Of a stretch of DNA of 64,000 nt, positions 27,659 through 38,297 are shown piece by piece; position 1 is the stretch's first letter, and every line of letters begins with the position of its first letter. The notes beneath the pieces are model-generated. The model had not been told where the DNA came from. It did not search any database and worked only from the letters and a program-made list of their open reading frames with translations. Both the position numbers and the translations under genes were made by a program. This DNA comes from Chrysophaeum taylorii (lineage: Eukaryota > Sar > Pelagophyceae > Pelagomonadales > Pelagomonadaceae), in NCBI GenBank assembly GCA_029834535.1, contig JAQMWT010000191.1, positions 28,171 to 92,170 on the forward strand. The letters run 5' to 3'.

Positions 27659-30584
27659 ATGACGCGCGTGTACGACTGGGCGCTGAGGCGCGGTTTTTCC
27701 GCGTACGCGACAGACGTCGCCGAGGCCGCCGACTCGATGTCGGATCTTTTTTCCGCCACCTCGGACGATCTCGACGCGCTCACGTGCGTCGTACTCGTGG
27801 TTCCCTTGATGTCTGTCTGTCTTTCCCCGCAGGCAAGACTGGAAGAATCTGACGCGGAAGCGATTCCTCAGAGAGCTCAAGGAAATTTCCGCGTCGTCCT
27901 TCGAGATGGCCGACGCTGTCACGCAGACCCCCGGCGTTACGGCCCACGTCGAGCAGGTCCGGGCGCCCTCCGCGCCGGACGCCGCGACGCGAGTTGCCGC
28001 GCCGACCGCTAACGCCAAAGCCCAAGCCCAGGTGCGCGCGGAACTGACGCGGAAGCGATTCCTCAGAGAGCTCAAGGAAATTTCCGCGTCGTCCTTCGAG
28101 ATGGCCGACGCTGTCACGCAGACCCCGGCGTTACGGCCCACGTCGAGCAGGTCCGGGCGCCCTCCGCGCCGGACGCCGCGACGCGAGTTGCCGCGCCGAC
28201 CGCTAACGCCAAAGCCCAAGCCCAGGTGCGCGCGGAACTGACGCGGAAGCGATTCCTCAGAGAGCTCAAGGAAATTTCCGCGTCGTCCTTCGAGATGGCC
28301 GACGCTGTCACGCAGACCCCCGGCGTTACGGCCCACGTCGAGCAGGTCCGGGCGCCCTCCGCGCCGGACGCCGCGACGCGAGTTGCCGCGCCGACCGCTA
28401 ACGCCAAAGCCCAAGCCCAGGTGCGCGCGGAACTCGCGCACGCCGAGACTCCATTCGAGCGCGTTGCGGTTGTGGCCGCGGAGACGCGGTTTGCTGCTAC
28501 TGAGACAGCTCACGCCGAGACACAAATGATGGGTGTCGAGGTGGCGGTGGCCGGGACGCAAGCGGCGGCGTTAATGATTGACGCCGAGTCGCAGTTTGAA
28601 GAAGAACAGCCTACGGCGGTTGAGGAGGTCGCGGTGGATGCGACGCAAGCTAGTGTTCCCACAGCTCACGCGGCGACTCAAGCGGCGGTGAGTGTCGTCG
28701 AGGTGGCGGTGGCCGGGACGCGAGCGGCCGCGTTGATGCTTGACGCCGAGTCGCAGTTTGAAGAAGAACAGCCTACGGCGGTTGAGGAGGTCGCGGTGGA
28801 TGCGACGCAAGCTAGTGTTCCCACAGCTCACGCGGCGACTCAAGCGGCGGTGAGTGTCGTCGAGGTGGCGGTGGCCGGGACGCGAGCGGCCGCGTTGATG
28901 CTTGACGCCGAGTCGCAGTTTGAAGAAGAACAGCCTGCGGCGGTTGAGGAGGTCGCGGTGGATGCGACGCAAGCTAGTGTTCCCACAGCTCACGCCGAGA
29001 CACAAATGATGGGTGTCGAGGTGGCGGTGGCCGGGACGCAAGCGGCCGCGTTGATGATTGACGCCGAGGCGCAGTTTGAAGAAGAACAGCCTGCGGCGGT
29101 CGAGGAGGTCGCGGCGGATACGACTCAAGCTGGGACCGACACTGCTCAAGCCGAAACTCGCGCCGGGATGGTCGTGGAGACCACAGATGCCGAGATACAA
29201 GTGGACGGAGCTCCGACGACTAGCGCCGAGGCGCTCCCGTCCGCGCACCCCGAGACCCAAGTCGAGCCTATTGTCGTCGAGCCCTCGGCGACGTCGGAGC
29301 AAGTTGGTGCCGACGCGGTTCACCCAGAAACACAGATCGGAATGGTTGCAGCACTTGGCAAGCAGCAAGGTGCCATACCAACCGCCGAGGCGCGCGCGGA
29401 AACTGTGTTTGAGAGATTAGCTAAAGTCGTTGGAACGCGCGCGAGCTCGCCAATAACCACTCGCGAGAAGCAGCCTATCGCGGCCGGAGCAGCGACGAGC
29501 GTCGAGCCCGGTATGGCGGAGACTGCAGCGACGGCCGGCGAAATAAAAAGCGGCACGATCCGTGCCGACGCGCGAAATGTTGTCGGGGCGGACGAGACCC
29601 GAGATGCCGAGAGGCCCCGAGCAGCGCGAGCCGAGACCTTGTTAGAGGTGCGCGAATCTGTCGTTCGTCGTAACTAGGGTCCAGGTGGCGCCGAAACTGG
29701 GTGGAACGCAGGCCGACGCGGTTACGGCGGTGACCGCGCCGAGCAGCGCGGCCGCGGCAGCCCTCGACGACGCTCGGGCCGCCGGCGACGCGCCGCTCGA
29801 CCGCGTCGAGTCAGCTTCGGAGTCTCGAGGATCTCACGAACGGATCCGCGGTAACAAGCGAGCCGATTTTCTCGCGCGCATGGAACGCGACGGGTGGGAG
29901 TTCAGAAAGGTCCCGCGCGCGCACAATCGAAAAATCGCCGACTTGTACTACGTCAAGGGCGACGTCGCGCTCAAGTCGCTGGCGAGCGTCGCGAAGCAGC
30001 ACTACCCAGAAATGTCCGAGGAGCTCCTAGTTTCGCGCACGCAGAAGAAGCGCGAGTTCTCTTATTCTGACGCGTTTGCTCAGATCATCGCCGAGGGCGA
30101 TGGCCGGAAGAGGAGCAAGCCGCGCCGTTTCAATCCCGGAACCGCGACCAACACGAAAAGTTGGACCGACGACGAGGTCGCGGCGGTGACGCCGGGAGAG
30201 AAGAAAGAGCCGAAGAGACAGCGCTCCGAGCCCCCGAAGGCGTCTCGCGAGCGCGCGGCGGAGATGGCCAAGAAGCAGCGCGTCAAGAAGGAGCCCGGCG
30301 TTGTTGTTGTCGCCGCGGCCAAGGAGGACCCCGACCTCGTCCGGCTCAAAAAGCTGTATTTGCACAAGAAGTTCACGGACGCCGAGTGGGGGTCAGACTA
30401 CCTCGTTTGCGAAGTGGTCTTCTCGCAGCAGTTCGAGGCCTGGTGTGCCGCCGCTCGCCGCTACGACCGCGAGCGCAACGCCCCTCCCGACGACGGCCGA
30501 TACCGGTACTACTCTCTCGGCAACGACGCGGACTTGATGGAAATGGATCGGATGATCCAGCTCTACGCCGACGCCTTGAGATGA
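27659..30584 (+). CDS. Long repeat-rich Ala/Glu/Thr protein (at least three exons, one frame interruption)
   Basis: Exons: 27659-27783, 27833-29647 and 29685-30584. Introns are 27784-27832 (49 nt, GTGCGT...CCGCAG) and 29648-29684 (37 nt, GTGCGC...GTCCAG); both keep phase. The N-terminus is MTRVYDWALRRGFSAYATD. Then come three 65-residue repeats (TRKRFLRELKEISASSFEMA...), followed by four 52-54-residue acidic repeats (DAESQFEEEQ...VAVDATQAS). The C-terminus is basic with DGWEFRKVPRAHNRKIADLY, a GW...Y-Y-V-K module that may bind peptides or DNA, then Lys/Arg-rich nuclear-type sequence. A one-base loss in a C run near 28123 of the second 65-residue unit breaks the frame. Function unknown; a chromatin or scaffold role is a guess. 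Confidence 0.6.
27851..28434 (+). repeat. Three 195-bp tandem coding repeats
   Basis: Units start at 27851, 28046 and 28240, nearly identical. The middle unit is 194 bp because one C is missing (acccc against accccc). Such identity implies recent duplication or assembly stacking. Confidence 0.85.
28580..29130 (+). repeat. Four acidic coding repeats of 156-162 bp
   Basis: The marker GACGCCGAG followed by GCAGTTTGAAGAAGAACAGCC starts at 28580, 28742, 28904 and 29060 (spacings 162, 162, 156). Copies two and three are almost identical; one and four share an HAETQMMG variant upstream. All stay in frame. Confidence 0.85.
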
Positions 30585-31559
30585 GCATACTCATCGGTTT
30601 GTTAAAAAACCTGCGACTCTGATCGTGGTTGGCGAGCAGGGACTTCCGTTTGTCGCCGCCGAGAGGCAGCAGCAGCAGCAGCAGCAGCAGGTGAATGTCA
30701 CACCATGTGATCTACTACTAAACACCGACCGACCGACCGCCGTGGACCCCTCCCGTCGCTGGAGTGGAGTTCGTGCTTGGTGAGCACCGGCGGCGGTGTA
30801 CGATGGCCGTCAGCCAGGGATGCTGGCTAGTTCATATTATGGATGATGGTTGTTTCGCTTGATGGTAAGGTCGATGCTTTCTTTTTTTCAGAGAAGGGAT
30901 ATATATAAGAAGGCTCGCGTTTTATTTGTTTGTTTCGAGGGTGTGATGTACAAAGCCCCGCGTCGCTGACGTCGCCGCCCGCCGATCAACAACGACCTTG
31001 ACTGCGACGAGGGGAGGCGATGTGTTGAGATGTGCCGGGGTTTAGATAGAGCGGCGACGACCGTCGGATTTTTTTCATTATAAATTCTCGTGTCGTCGTC
31101 GCTGGTGTGTGGGTTTTTTTTTGCTGTCGTCGTGGTTTCTTATTAAGAGAGCTGTCGTTGTCTCTTTTCTTTGTGATTCTTCCTTCTAATGCGTTTTTTT
31201 GGGATCAGCCTGCGGGTCCCATAGAACTAATAGTTAAAGTTAAAGCACAAAACAAAACGGGGTAAGTAATTAATTAATTAATTAATTAATTAATGACTCC
31301 ACATATTATTACGTGGTTGATCCGTTAGTCGGTCCGTTGTGAAGTGCAATATCAGGTTAGAGTACAGCAAAGTTGCCTGTATTTCCAAAAGGGAGTTAAA
31401 GAATGCATAAAAAATACTGGAGTAGAACGAAAACCGTCGTGTTGAGAGAAATTCCGGAGTTATGCAACAACAAGACCAAGAGTGTATTTTTTTGTGTACA
31501 GAAATATAATGTGAGCGCCGCGCGTTTGCCACCACCACCAGCACCACCACCACAAGTGG
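30585..31559. other. Intergenic, 975 bp
   Basis: No gene seen. Contents: CAG run 30668-30689; GATATATATAAG (30898-30909), a good TATA box; and a TTAA tetranucleotide run at 31267-31294. CAC triplets (31530-31553) sit directly before the phosphatase ATG. A non-coding transcript from the TATA box is possible but unproven. Confidence 0.4.
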
Positions 31560-32702
31560 ATGTGGGTGGTTGTTCTGGCGGCGGCCGCGGGCCAGTCTTG
31601 CGCGGAGCGAGTTCGCATCGGGTTTTCGAGCTGCGTTAACCAGAACCGAGCGTCGGCTGCGCTCGAGGCCGTCGGGCGCGAAGCGTCGCTGGAAGCCTTC
31701 GTGTTTCTTGGTGACAACGGATACCACGACACGCCGTCGTGCGGTATTCCCTGGGCCATCGAGGCCTGCAGTGCGTGGGAATGGTTGGGGGAAGTGGGTC
31801 GGCTCTGGGTGCGGTTGTGGCGTCGGGCGTGGCGGGGCGCGGCCGCCGAGGACTCGTTACGACGGGCCGACGACTATCGGGACTTGACGTCGCGCCACGT
31901 CGGACCCCTCCGACGCATGCTGCCGTCGACCGCCTTTCTGGCGACCTGGGACGACCACGACTTGGGCGCGAACGACGCCGATTCGACGTATCCCTTCCTG
32001 AGCGACGCCCTCTCGGCCTTCGTGCGTTTTTGGCGACGCCCGGATATGGAACTCGAATATTCCGGAGGAGGAGCGAGCGCCGCAAGCACAGTCTACAAGG
32101 CGTATCGGCTCAAAGGCGATATTCAGGTCTTGCTGCTCGATGTGCGATCGTATCGCACGCCCTTGACGCGCGCGTTCGGCTCGGCGTGGAAACTCGTCGA
32201 GTTGGCCAAGCTCGCGAGGCTACGCGCCGCCGACGCGATCTGCGAGCCGCGCGAGTACGAGCCGAGCGAGGGCACCATGCTCGGGGTGGGGCAGTGGCAA
32301 TGGCTCGAGGAGAGGCTTGCCGAACCAGCGCGCGTCCGCGTCGTGGTCAGTTCTATTCAAGTCTTGAGGCCAGACGACGGCGCGGAGAGCTGGGCTAACA
32401 TGCCGCGCGAGAAAGAACGGTTATTAGCCGCTCTCGAGGGAGCTTCGGGACAAGTGATCATTCTCTCGGGCGACGTCCACTACGGCGAGGTCTCTGTACT
32501 TGGGTCTCTCACCGAGGTCACCGCCTCGGGACTGACCGAGACCTGGCCGTGCGTCCACTACAATCCCCTCGCCGTCGACGGCTCCCTCGTTCGAACGCAC
32601 AACTACGGCATCGCCGACATCGATTTCGCAAACAACGCCACCACCCTCTCGCTCCACAACGCCCGCGGCAACATGACGTTCCGCCTCCAACTCGAGCTCT
32701 AG
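31560..32702 (+). CDS. PhoD-family metallophosphatase, secreted
   Basis: A 380-residue protein with a signal peptide (MWVVVLAAAAGQSCA). Metal-binding motifs are in PhoD order: GFSSCVNQN near 21, FLGDNGY (50-55), ATWDDHDLGAND (128-139) and SGDVHYGE (303-310). PhoD enzymes are Ca/Fe-dependent alkaline phosphatases or phosphodiesterases acting outside the cytoplasm. In algae they help recover phosphate from organic esters. The length is near that of short eukaryotic PhoD-like members. Convergent with the channel gene, 17 bp between stops. Confidence 0.85.
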   Translation: MWVVVLAAAAGQSCAERVRIGFSSCVNQNRASAALEAVGREASLEAFVFLGDNGYHDTPSCGIPWAIEACSAWEWLGEVGRLWVRLWRRAWRGAAAEDSLRRADDYRDLTSRHVGPLRRMLPSTAFLATWDDHDLGANDADSTYPFLSDALSAFVRFWRRPDMELEYSGGGASAASTVYKAYRLKGDIQVLLLDVRSYRTPLTRAFGSAWKLVELAKLARLRAADAICEPREYEPSEGTMLGVGQWQWLEERLAEPARVRVVVSSIQVLRPDDGAESWANMPREKERLLAALEGASGQVIILSGDVHYGEVSVLGSLTEVTASGLTETWPCVHYNPLAVDGSLVRTHNYGIADIDFANNATTLSLHNARGNMTFRLQLEL

Positions 32703-32719
32703 AGGAGGAGGAGGAAGTT

Positions 32720-33511
32720 TTAAAGAACGATTTTCGGGAGGCGATCGGTCCCGGCGGCGCGCGCCGAGTCTACTTCGGGGGAAGAGCAGCCCATCGAGGC
32801 GATAATCGCGTCGACGCGCGGTTTCATGATGGCCTTGGAGGAGGAAGATGATGACCGCGCGGCGGCGGCGGCCTTGGTGCGCTCGGCGATGCGCTGCTTG
32901 GCTTTGTAGGCAAGGATCTGCTCGTAGTCGGTCGCGGAGACGCGGCCGCGTTTGATCATCGTGGCCTCGATCTCGCGCTCGAGGAGACGACAGTCGGTCT
33001 TAAACCTTGCCTTGAGAGCGACGTAGGCGGCGCGGTTAAGGACGTGGAGCCTGACGCAGACGACGGCCTCGACGGCGGTCGCTCGTCGAACGTGGAACAA
33101 CATCCCTAGCTCGCCGACGAGGTCGCCCTCGTACAAAATGTAGAGCAAGGTCGTGTTTCCTCCTCCTCCTCCTCCTCCTCCTTCGGAAGAGCCTTCGTCC
33201 TTGCTCTTTTTTCGTTGGAGCACGGCGAGGCGGCCGTTGGTGCCGAGAAACCCCATCCACGCGTTGACCTCGCCCGCCTTGAGGACGCGATCCCCGGGGA
33301 GGTAGACGGTGGTGAAGAGGCAAAGCACGAGTTCCTCGATGAGATCGGGCTGGCACAGCACGAAGATTGGATTTTGCTTGAGCATTTCGGAGAAGAGGTG
33401 CATCTTGACTTCGGTCCGCAGGTTAGGGCTCAGCTCGTCGAGGAAGCTCGTTCTTTCGGTTCGCGCGGAAAACGCGGCTTTTTTTTCTTCTTCGAGGACC
33501 AGCTTTGTGGT

Positions 33512-33543
<32 letters not shown>

Positions 33544-35227
33544 CGTCGTCGTCGTCGTGTAAGGGCGTCTCCTGGAGGGCGTTGGTCGCGCCCGCGAGCG
33601 AGATGCCCGTCATTTGCTCGAGCTTCCACATCATGTGGAAGTAATGGCAGACGCGATCTCGGAGCGACTTTGGCAGGTGCATGCGTCGCATTCGCGAGGC
33701 AACATTCATAACTTTCTGGCGGTGCTCTGTCACTTCCGCATCGAGACTCGAAAGCAGGACGGCGACGGCACCGAAGACCGTCGCTTGGAGGCACGCGCCG
33801 TAGATCGACATGCAGACGGCGAGGACCGTCTCGACGTTACTCAACGGATTGACCGCGCCCAACCCCAAGATGAAGGAGGCCGCGATGTAGACGACTTTCA
33901 AATAACGCGTCGCGAGGCCCACGTGACGCCATTCGACGACGACGTTGTTGCTGTAGATTTCGACGCATCGCACGCAGTCGGACGTCGACGCGCGACCCCC
34001 GCATACGGTCTCGCACGCCGTCGGGACGCTCGCCGGGACGTCGAGGCGGTACTCCCGCGCGAAGCTCGGCGACACGGCTGCGTAGAAGCAGCACGCGCTC
34101 CAGTGGAGGTTGAGGGCGATGAAGGCCAGCAGCTGCGAGAGCCGGAGTACGACCGACCCGTACGCGTGTTGTTCGGCGCTCCTCCGAAACAGCTTGCCGC
34201 CGCCGCGGACGACGCGGAGCAACCGCACGACCTTCAACAGCGTCGCCGCGCGCCCTCCTTCCCGATACGTTGTGAAATCCTCCGAGGCGAGGGCCTTCGC
34301 GATCTGTTCTCCCGGAAGGGTCGTGATGAGATCGAGAGGAAACCACCGCGACGTTACGTAATGCCTCGCTATCAGTTTCGAGTCGCGAATTTCCCGTTCG
34401 CCCAAATAATACGTCGTGCGAAAGTTCACGAAAATGTCCGCGACAAACACGACGTAAACCGCGCGCTCGCACGCGCGGAACCCGTGGTCGTTCCACCCCT
34501 GGTCCTGGAAACTCAGCGCAAACGGCGTCGCGACGGCTTCCCACAAAATCGCGCACGCCAAGACGACGTCCCACGAGTTGCGCTCGTTCGAATTCGCGCG
34601 CAGCTGCATGGAACAGGATCGTTTCCGTTTCGAGTTATCGCCATGCTCCTTGAGCAATCGCCGGCACGACTCTCCCAGCAAATGCTCGCCCTGGAGCTTT
34701 ATCATCGCCGTCTCGTCGATCGGGGTCGCCGTCGGGTGAACTTGCAATTGCTTGCTGCGGCGAACCCAAAACGCGCCGCGTCGCTTCTGCACCTTCAACG
34801 GCTCATCGTCTACCACCATCTCTGGCACGGGTTCGTCCTCGCCGTCGCCGCCCTCCGACGGGTTCTTATCGGAGAAGAACCCGTCGTCCTCCGATAAGCT
34901 CCGCGAAATCTCGTACTTGTCTTTGCTGCTTCGGATCGACGACCGCTGCGCGTGCTCGCTCGTGTCAGCGATGGACGAAAAAGACGCCCTACGGCTCCCC
35001 ACCACCGACGCCTCGTCGTTGTTGTTGAGCGCTATGAGGCGCTCGAGACGGTCCATCGACGCGCTCATGCCGAGAAGCAACCCCTCGACATGTGACATGC
35101 GAGCACTGATTTCCATCATCAACCTGTCCCCCTGCTGCTGCTCCAGCGGCCACAGTCGGGGAATGCTCAGGCTCGACCTCCGTCGCCTCGGCTCCGCGCT
35201 CGATATCGGCCGCCTCCGCGCCATCAT
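32720..35227 (-). CDS. Cyclic-nucleotide-gated / EAG-like cation channel with atypical pore
   Basis: An 835-residue channel. The disordered N-terminus (1-200) includes a short coiled coil. S1 is about 218-236, S4 about 326-346 (ATLLKVVRLLRVVRGG), S5 about 357-384, pore 440-463, S6 about 466-492 with the C-linker start (LSSLDAEVTEHRQKV). A cyclic-nucleotide-binding fold runs about 610-745, with the phosphate cassette GELGML...RRATAV (705-719). Gly-rich inserts at 563-572 and 683-690 break the C-linker and the binding domain. The filter reads ILGLGAVNP instead of TVGYGD, and the turret has four cysteines (405-421). The family is certain; ion selectivity cannot be predicted. The start ATG at 35227 follows a CAA run. 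Confidence 0.85.
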
Positions 35228-35971
35228 CTCGTTGTTGTTGTTGGAATTCTACTACTAGTAGTACGTACGACCTGTGTTTCGGGCCTTTGGCCTTTTAGTG
35301 ACGACAAGTTGCACTTGCATCTTTTTACTCCTTTTCCAGAGAGGAGCTCACTCAAATGCCGCCACCACTTCTTCTCCTTCTTCCTTCTTCTGAGAGAGAG
35401 AGATGATGATGATGGCTTGCCGGACGGAACCCACCCACCCTCTCGTGGCGGCCTGGTCCGCCTCGCCTCGTGCGCAGCTCCCCGACGCTCGGAGCCCAGT
35501 AGTTCGGCGGCGTGGAACGACGACGGCGAGGACGACAAATCAATCAAATTCGGGGGGAAACGAGAAGCGCAACGACGTTGAGCTCAGCGGCGGCGGCGGC
35601 ACTAAAGAGTTATTATTATTATTATTGTTTTTTTTTTGTAAGACGGATGGCACTGCCGCGAAGGCTTGGGAAAGGCGGTGGTGGACTGGGCGCTAGGGCG
35701 GCTCGTGGGGAGGATGAATGTCTTTTTTTTTTTTTCTTGAGGGATTCTTCTTCTTCTTCTTATTATTATTGTCCGAACGCATATTATATTCTATACGAGG
35801 GAGGGAGGGAGGGCGGGCAGAAGAAGAATGACATTATCATTAAGCAAAAAGCGGCGCAGTATAATTAGTCCGCATTTCGGGCGGGGCGCCGCCCGAGAAG
35901 CAAGGACAATCCTGTTGGATCGTCGTCGTCGTCGTTGCGATACCTGTAATATCCGGCGCGTGGCGAAGTGC
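35228..35971. other. Intergenic, low complexity
   Basis: Between the channel start and the FYVE gene stop. Runs: GAGAGA/TGATGA near 35395-35415, TTATTA with a T run (35608-35638), a T run at 35726-35737 and CTTCTT at 35748-35762. No gene supported. Confidence 0.4.
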
Positions 35972-36970
35972 CTAGGTCATCGCGGCTCGGTCGGCCATGG
36001 CGAGCGCCGTGTACTTGAGCCCGCCACCGACACCCTTCATGTACTCGGCCTTTTTCTTCTCGGCGTCGCGCTTTTTAGACTGGAGTTCGATCTCTCGCTT
36101 GGCTCGACGCGCGGCCGTCGCAACCCTCGACTGAGGACGATCGGTTTTTGGGGGAGGAGGTTTAGCTCGGGCCTCCTTGATCGCGTGGTCGAGGGCCGCG
36201 ACCCAGGCGTCGCGGTTGTTCGCGTCGGCGAGGTCGCCCTCGAACAACACCGAGCCCGCCCCGTCCACGAGCGCGAGACCGAAATTCCCCCTAGTCACGA
36301 CCTCGCGAGCGTCGTGCAGGTAGACGTGGTCCTCTTCAGCGTCGTTCGTCGCCGAGGATACGCGCAGCGCGAGGCCGTCGGCCCGCAACCGCACGCGGAC
36401 CCGCGAGGCCGCCGCCTCCTCGCCCGACAACATCGCGCTGAGCTTGGAGCCGATACCGCCCGATTTCTTGCTCGCGAAGACGGCCCCGGTCGCCAGCAAT
36501 TGGTCCTTTTTCTGCTTTTTTATTTGCCGCTTGACGATCTTGAGGCATGGACAGAGCGCGAAGCAGATCTTGACGATGTCCGTCTGCGCGGCGAGCTTCT
36601 CGTGGCATTCGTCGCACGTCCTCTGCGGACTCGCGTAGCCTTTCACCTTGTCCTTGTGTTCCGAGCACGCGCCGCACACGACGCGTCCGCACGCGCGGCA
36701 ATGGTGATGCCGGTTCGAGATCATGTTGAAGCTCGATCCGCACCCGAAGCACGTCTTCGCCTCGTGCTTGGACTGCCACGCGACGCGCTCGCGGAAATCG
36801 TCGGAAGTTTCCTCCTCCAACTCCTCGTCGTCCTCGTCCTCCATCATGGTGCTCGGCGACGACAAAAACCCTTCGAGCTGTTCTCTCGGCCTTTGTTGTT
36901 GTTTTTCGGTTGACCTCTTCGTGCTCACCAGCCCCGCGATTTCAGCCAAGACCTGCCGAGCTTCTCGCAT
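35972..36970 (-). CDS. FYVE zinc-finger protein, possible PH-like C-terminal domain
   Basis: A 332-residue protein. FYVE domain about 68-125 with eight zinc ligands (Cys 74, 77, 91, 94, 99, 102, 119, 122) and the phosphoinositide signature RHHHCR (87-92). A basic/hydrophobic stretch (IVKICFALCPCLKIVKRQIKK) follows. Residues about 185-290 read like a PH fold ending in W-x-A-A-L-D-H. The tail is a Lys/Arg/Glu-rich helix. FYVE binds phosphatidylinositol 3-phosphate on endosomes, so a membrane-trafficking adaptor is likely. The WxxD element is replaced by WQSKHE. Confidence 0.85.
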   Translation of the reverse strand: MREARQVLAEIAGLVSTKRSTEKQQQRPREQLEGFLSSPSTMMEDEDDEELEEETSDDFRERVAWQSKHEAKTCFGCGSSFNMISNRHHHCRACGRVVCGACSEHKDKVKGYASPQRTCDECHEKLAAQTDIVKICFALCPCLKIVKRQIKKQKKDQLLATGAVFASKKSGGIGSKLSAMLSGEEAAASRVRVRLRADGLALRVSSATNDAEEDHVYLHDAREVVTRGNFGLALVDGAGSVLFEGDLADANNRDAWVAALDHAIKEARAKPPPPKTDRPQSRVATAARRAKREIELQSKKRDAEKKKAEYMKGVGGGLKYTALAMADRAAMT

Positions 36971-37418
36971 GATTCCGTACCACCATAACCGAGGGTTTTC
37001 TTTTCTGGTCGAAGCTTATAATATGATGGGGGGGGTGTGCGAAAGCTTCTGTTTCTTTTTTAAGATCAACAACGGCACTGGCAGGATATTATTTATTTAT
37101 TTATTCAAGGGGGAAGAAACTAACACGACAAGGTAGGTGAACGAATTAACAACCACGCCGAGGGGTGTGTCCAGGATCAATACCATCGGGATTTGCCGCC
37201 ACCCCGCTACTCAACCTACCAGTCGTCTCTCCGTACCAACCTCCGCCTCCCACCCACATCCCTCGCGCACCAAAGTGCCCACGCTCCCACACCCCGCCTT
37301 TAAAAAAAAACCCACGACGAACGAAAGAAAGCACGAGATTCATTCGCTCATAACTAACGTTCATAAGTGTCTCCGCACAAACAAGTCATTCTGCTGTATT
37401 CCAAGCAGGACAGCAGCA
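36971..37418. other. Intergenic between FYVE and RING genes
   Basis: No gene. G run at 37027-37034, TTTA run at 37090-37104, A run at 37302-37310. It holds the FYVE promoter and the RING 3' flank. Confidence 0.35.
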
Positions 37419-38297
37419 TCACACGACGAGCGAGAGCGCGTCGCCGTCGTCATCTTTGCGCTCTTGGGTGCCTCCGTCCTCGGCAATGATGCAGGTCGTC
37501 GGATTTGGGACATCCCCAATCGGCATGTCCCCGGTAAGCCGCGCGGAAGGGAGTTCGGCGGCGGCGTCATCGGGACTCGGTCCGCCGATGGTGTCGGCGT
37601 CGAGGAACATGAAGTCGACGGCATCGTCGAGAATGGGCTTCGAGCATACGGGACAGCGCAGCATACGGGTCGTGTTCTCGGGATGCTGGAGCTGCTCGTC
37701 GGTGATACCCCGCTCGCGGTCGGGGGGTTGGACGTAGTCGATCCAGCGCTCAATACAGACGCGATGGAAGGTATGATCGCAGAACGGCGGACGCGCGAGA
37801 ATACCCTCGAGGGCATCAAGGCAAATCGCGCAACGGTCGTCGGCGTGCCTCTCGGCGCTCTCCTCAACAAGCGCCGCCTTACTCTCGGCAACCTTGGTCT
37901 TGTAGACGAGCTCGATGAGGTTCTGGAAGCTCGACGCGCGTTCCGGCGATTGCGGCGTCGGCCGGAGCGACCGCGTGAAGATAACGAGCATCACGGCAAC
38001 GAGGGCTACCATGGCAAGGATGCTCACCACAACCATCGATTGCCGGAAAGTCCGGATTTCCGGGTCATCGTCGTCCTCGCAATTGCATAGCACCGAGCTG
38101 TTGCTGAGCGCACGATGACCACCGCAAGGCAGGCGGCTCGACAACAGAGGAAATTCCGCCGCGACACGCTTCCCGTCCGCCGTACAGCACGTCTGGCTGT
38201 CGCAAGTTCCGCGTGCACACTGCCCACTGTTCGGCGTCGTCTGCGCCACGGCGACACCCACTACCACCACCAGAACCTTCATGTCGATGTTGAACAT
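37419..38297 (-). CDS. Membrane RING-H2 E3 ubiquitin ligase candidate
   Basis: ATG choices are 38297 (MFNIDMKVLVVVVGVAVAQ) or 38282 (MKVLV...); both begin a signal peptide. Numbered from 38282: a Cys-rich luminal segment (22-68), one transmembrane helix (82-102), then RING-H2 with ligands C151, C154, C168, H170, H173, C176 and C210, C213. The gap between the sixth and seventh ligands is 33 residues, much longer than the usual 10 or so. The acidic tail ends DALSLVV. This fits a PA-TM-RING-like or small transmembrane ligase that ubiquitinates membrane proteins. The luminal part has no PA domain that I can recognise. Confidence 0.75.
   Translation of the reverse strand: MFNIDMKVLVVVVGVAVAQTTPNSGQCARGTCDSQTCCTADGKRVAAEFPLLSSRLPCGGHRALSNSSVLCNCEDDDDPEIRTFRQSMVVVSILAMVALVAVMLVIFTRSLRPTPQSPERASSFQNLIELVYKTKVAESKAALVEESAERHADDRCAICLDALEGILARPPFCDHTFHRVCIERWIDYVQPPDRERGITDEQLQHPENTTRMLRCPVCSKPILDDAVDFMFLDADTIGGPSPDDAAAELPSARLTGDMPIGDVPNPTTCIIAEDGGTQERKDDDGDALSLVV

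Noticed and set aside
33614-34897. Forward frame of 427 codons
   Set aside because: Antisense to the channel gene, which has full domain support.
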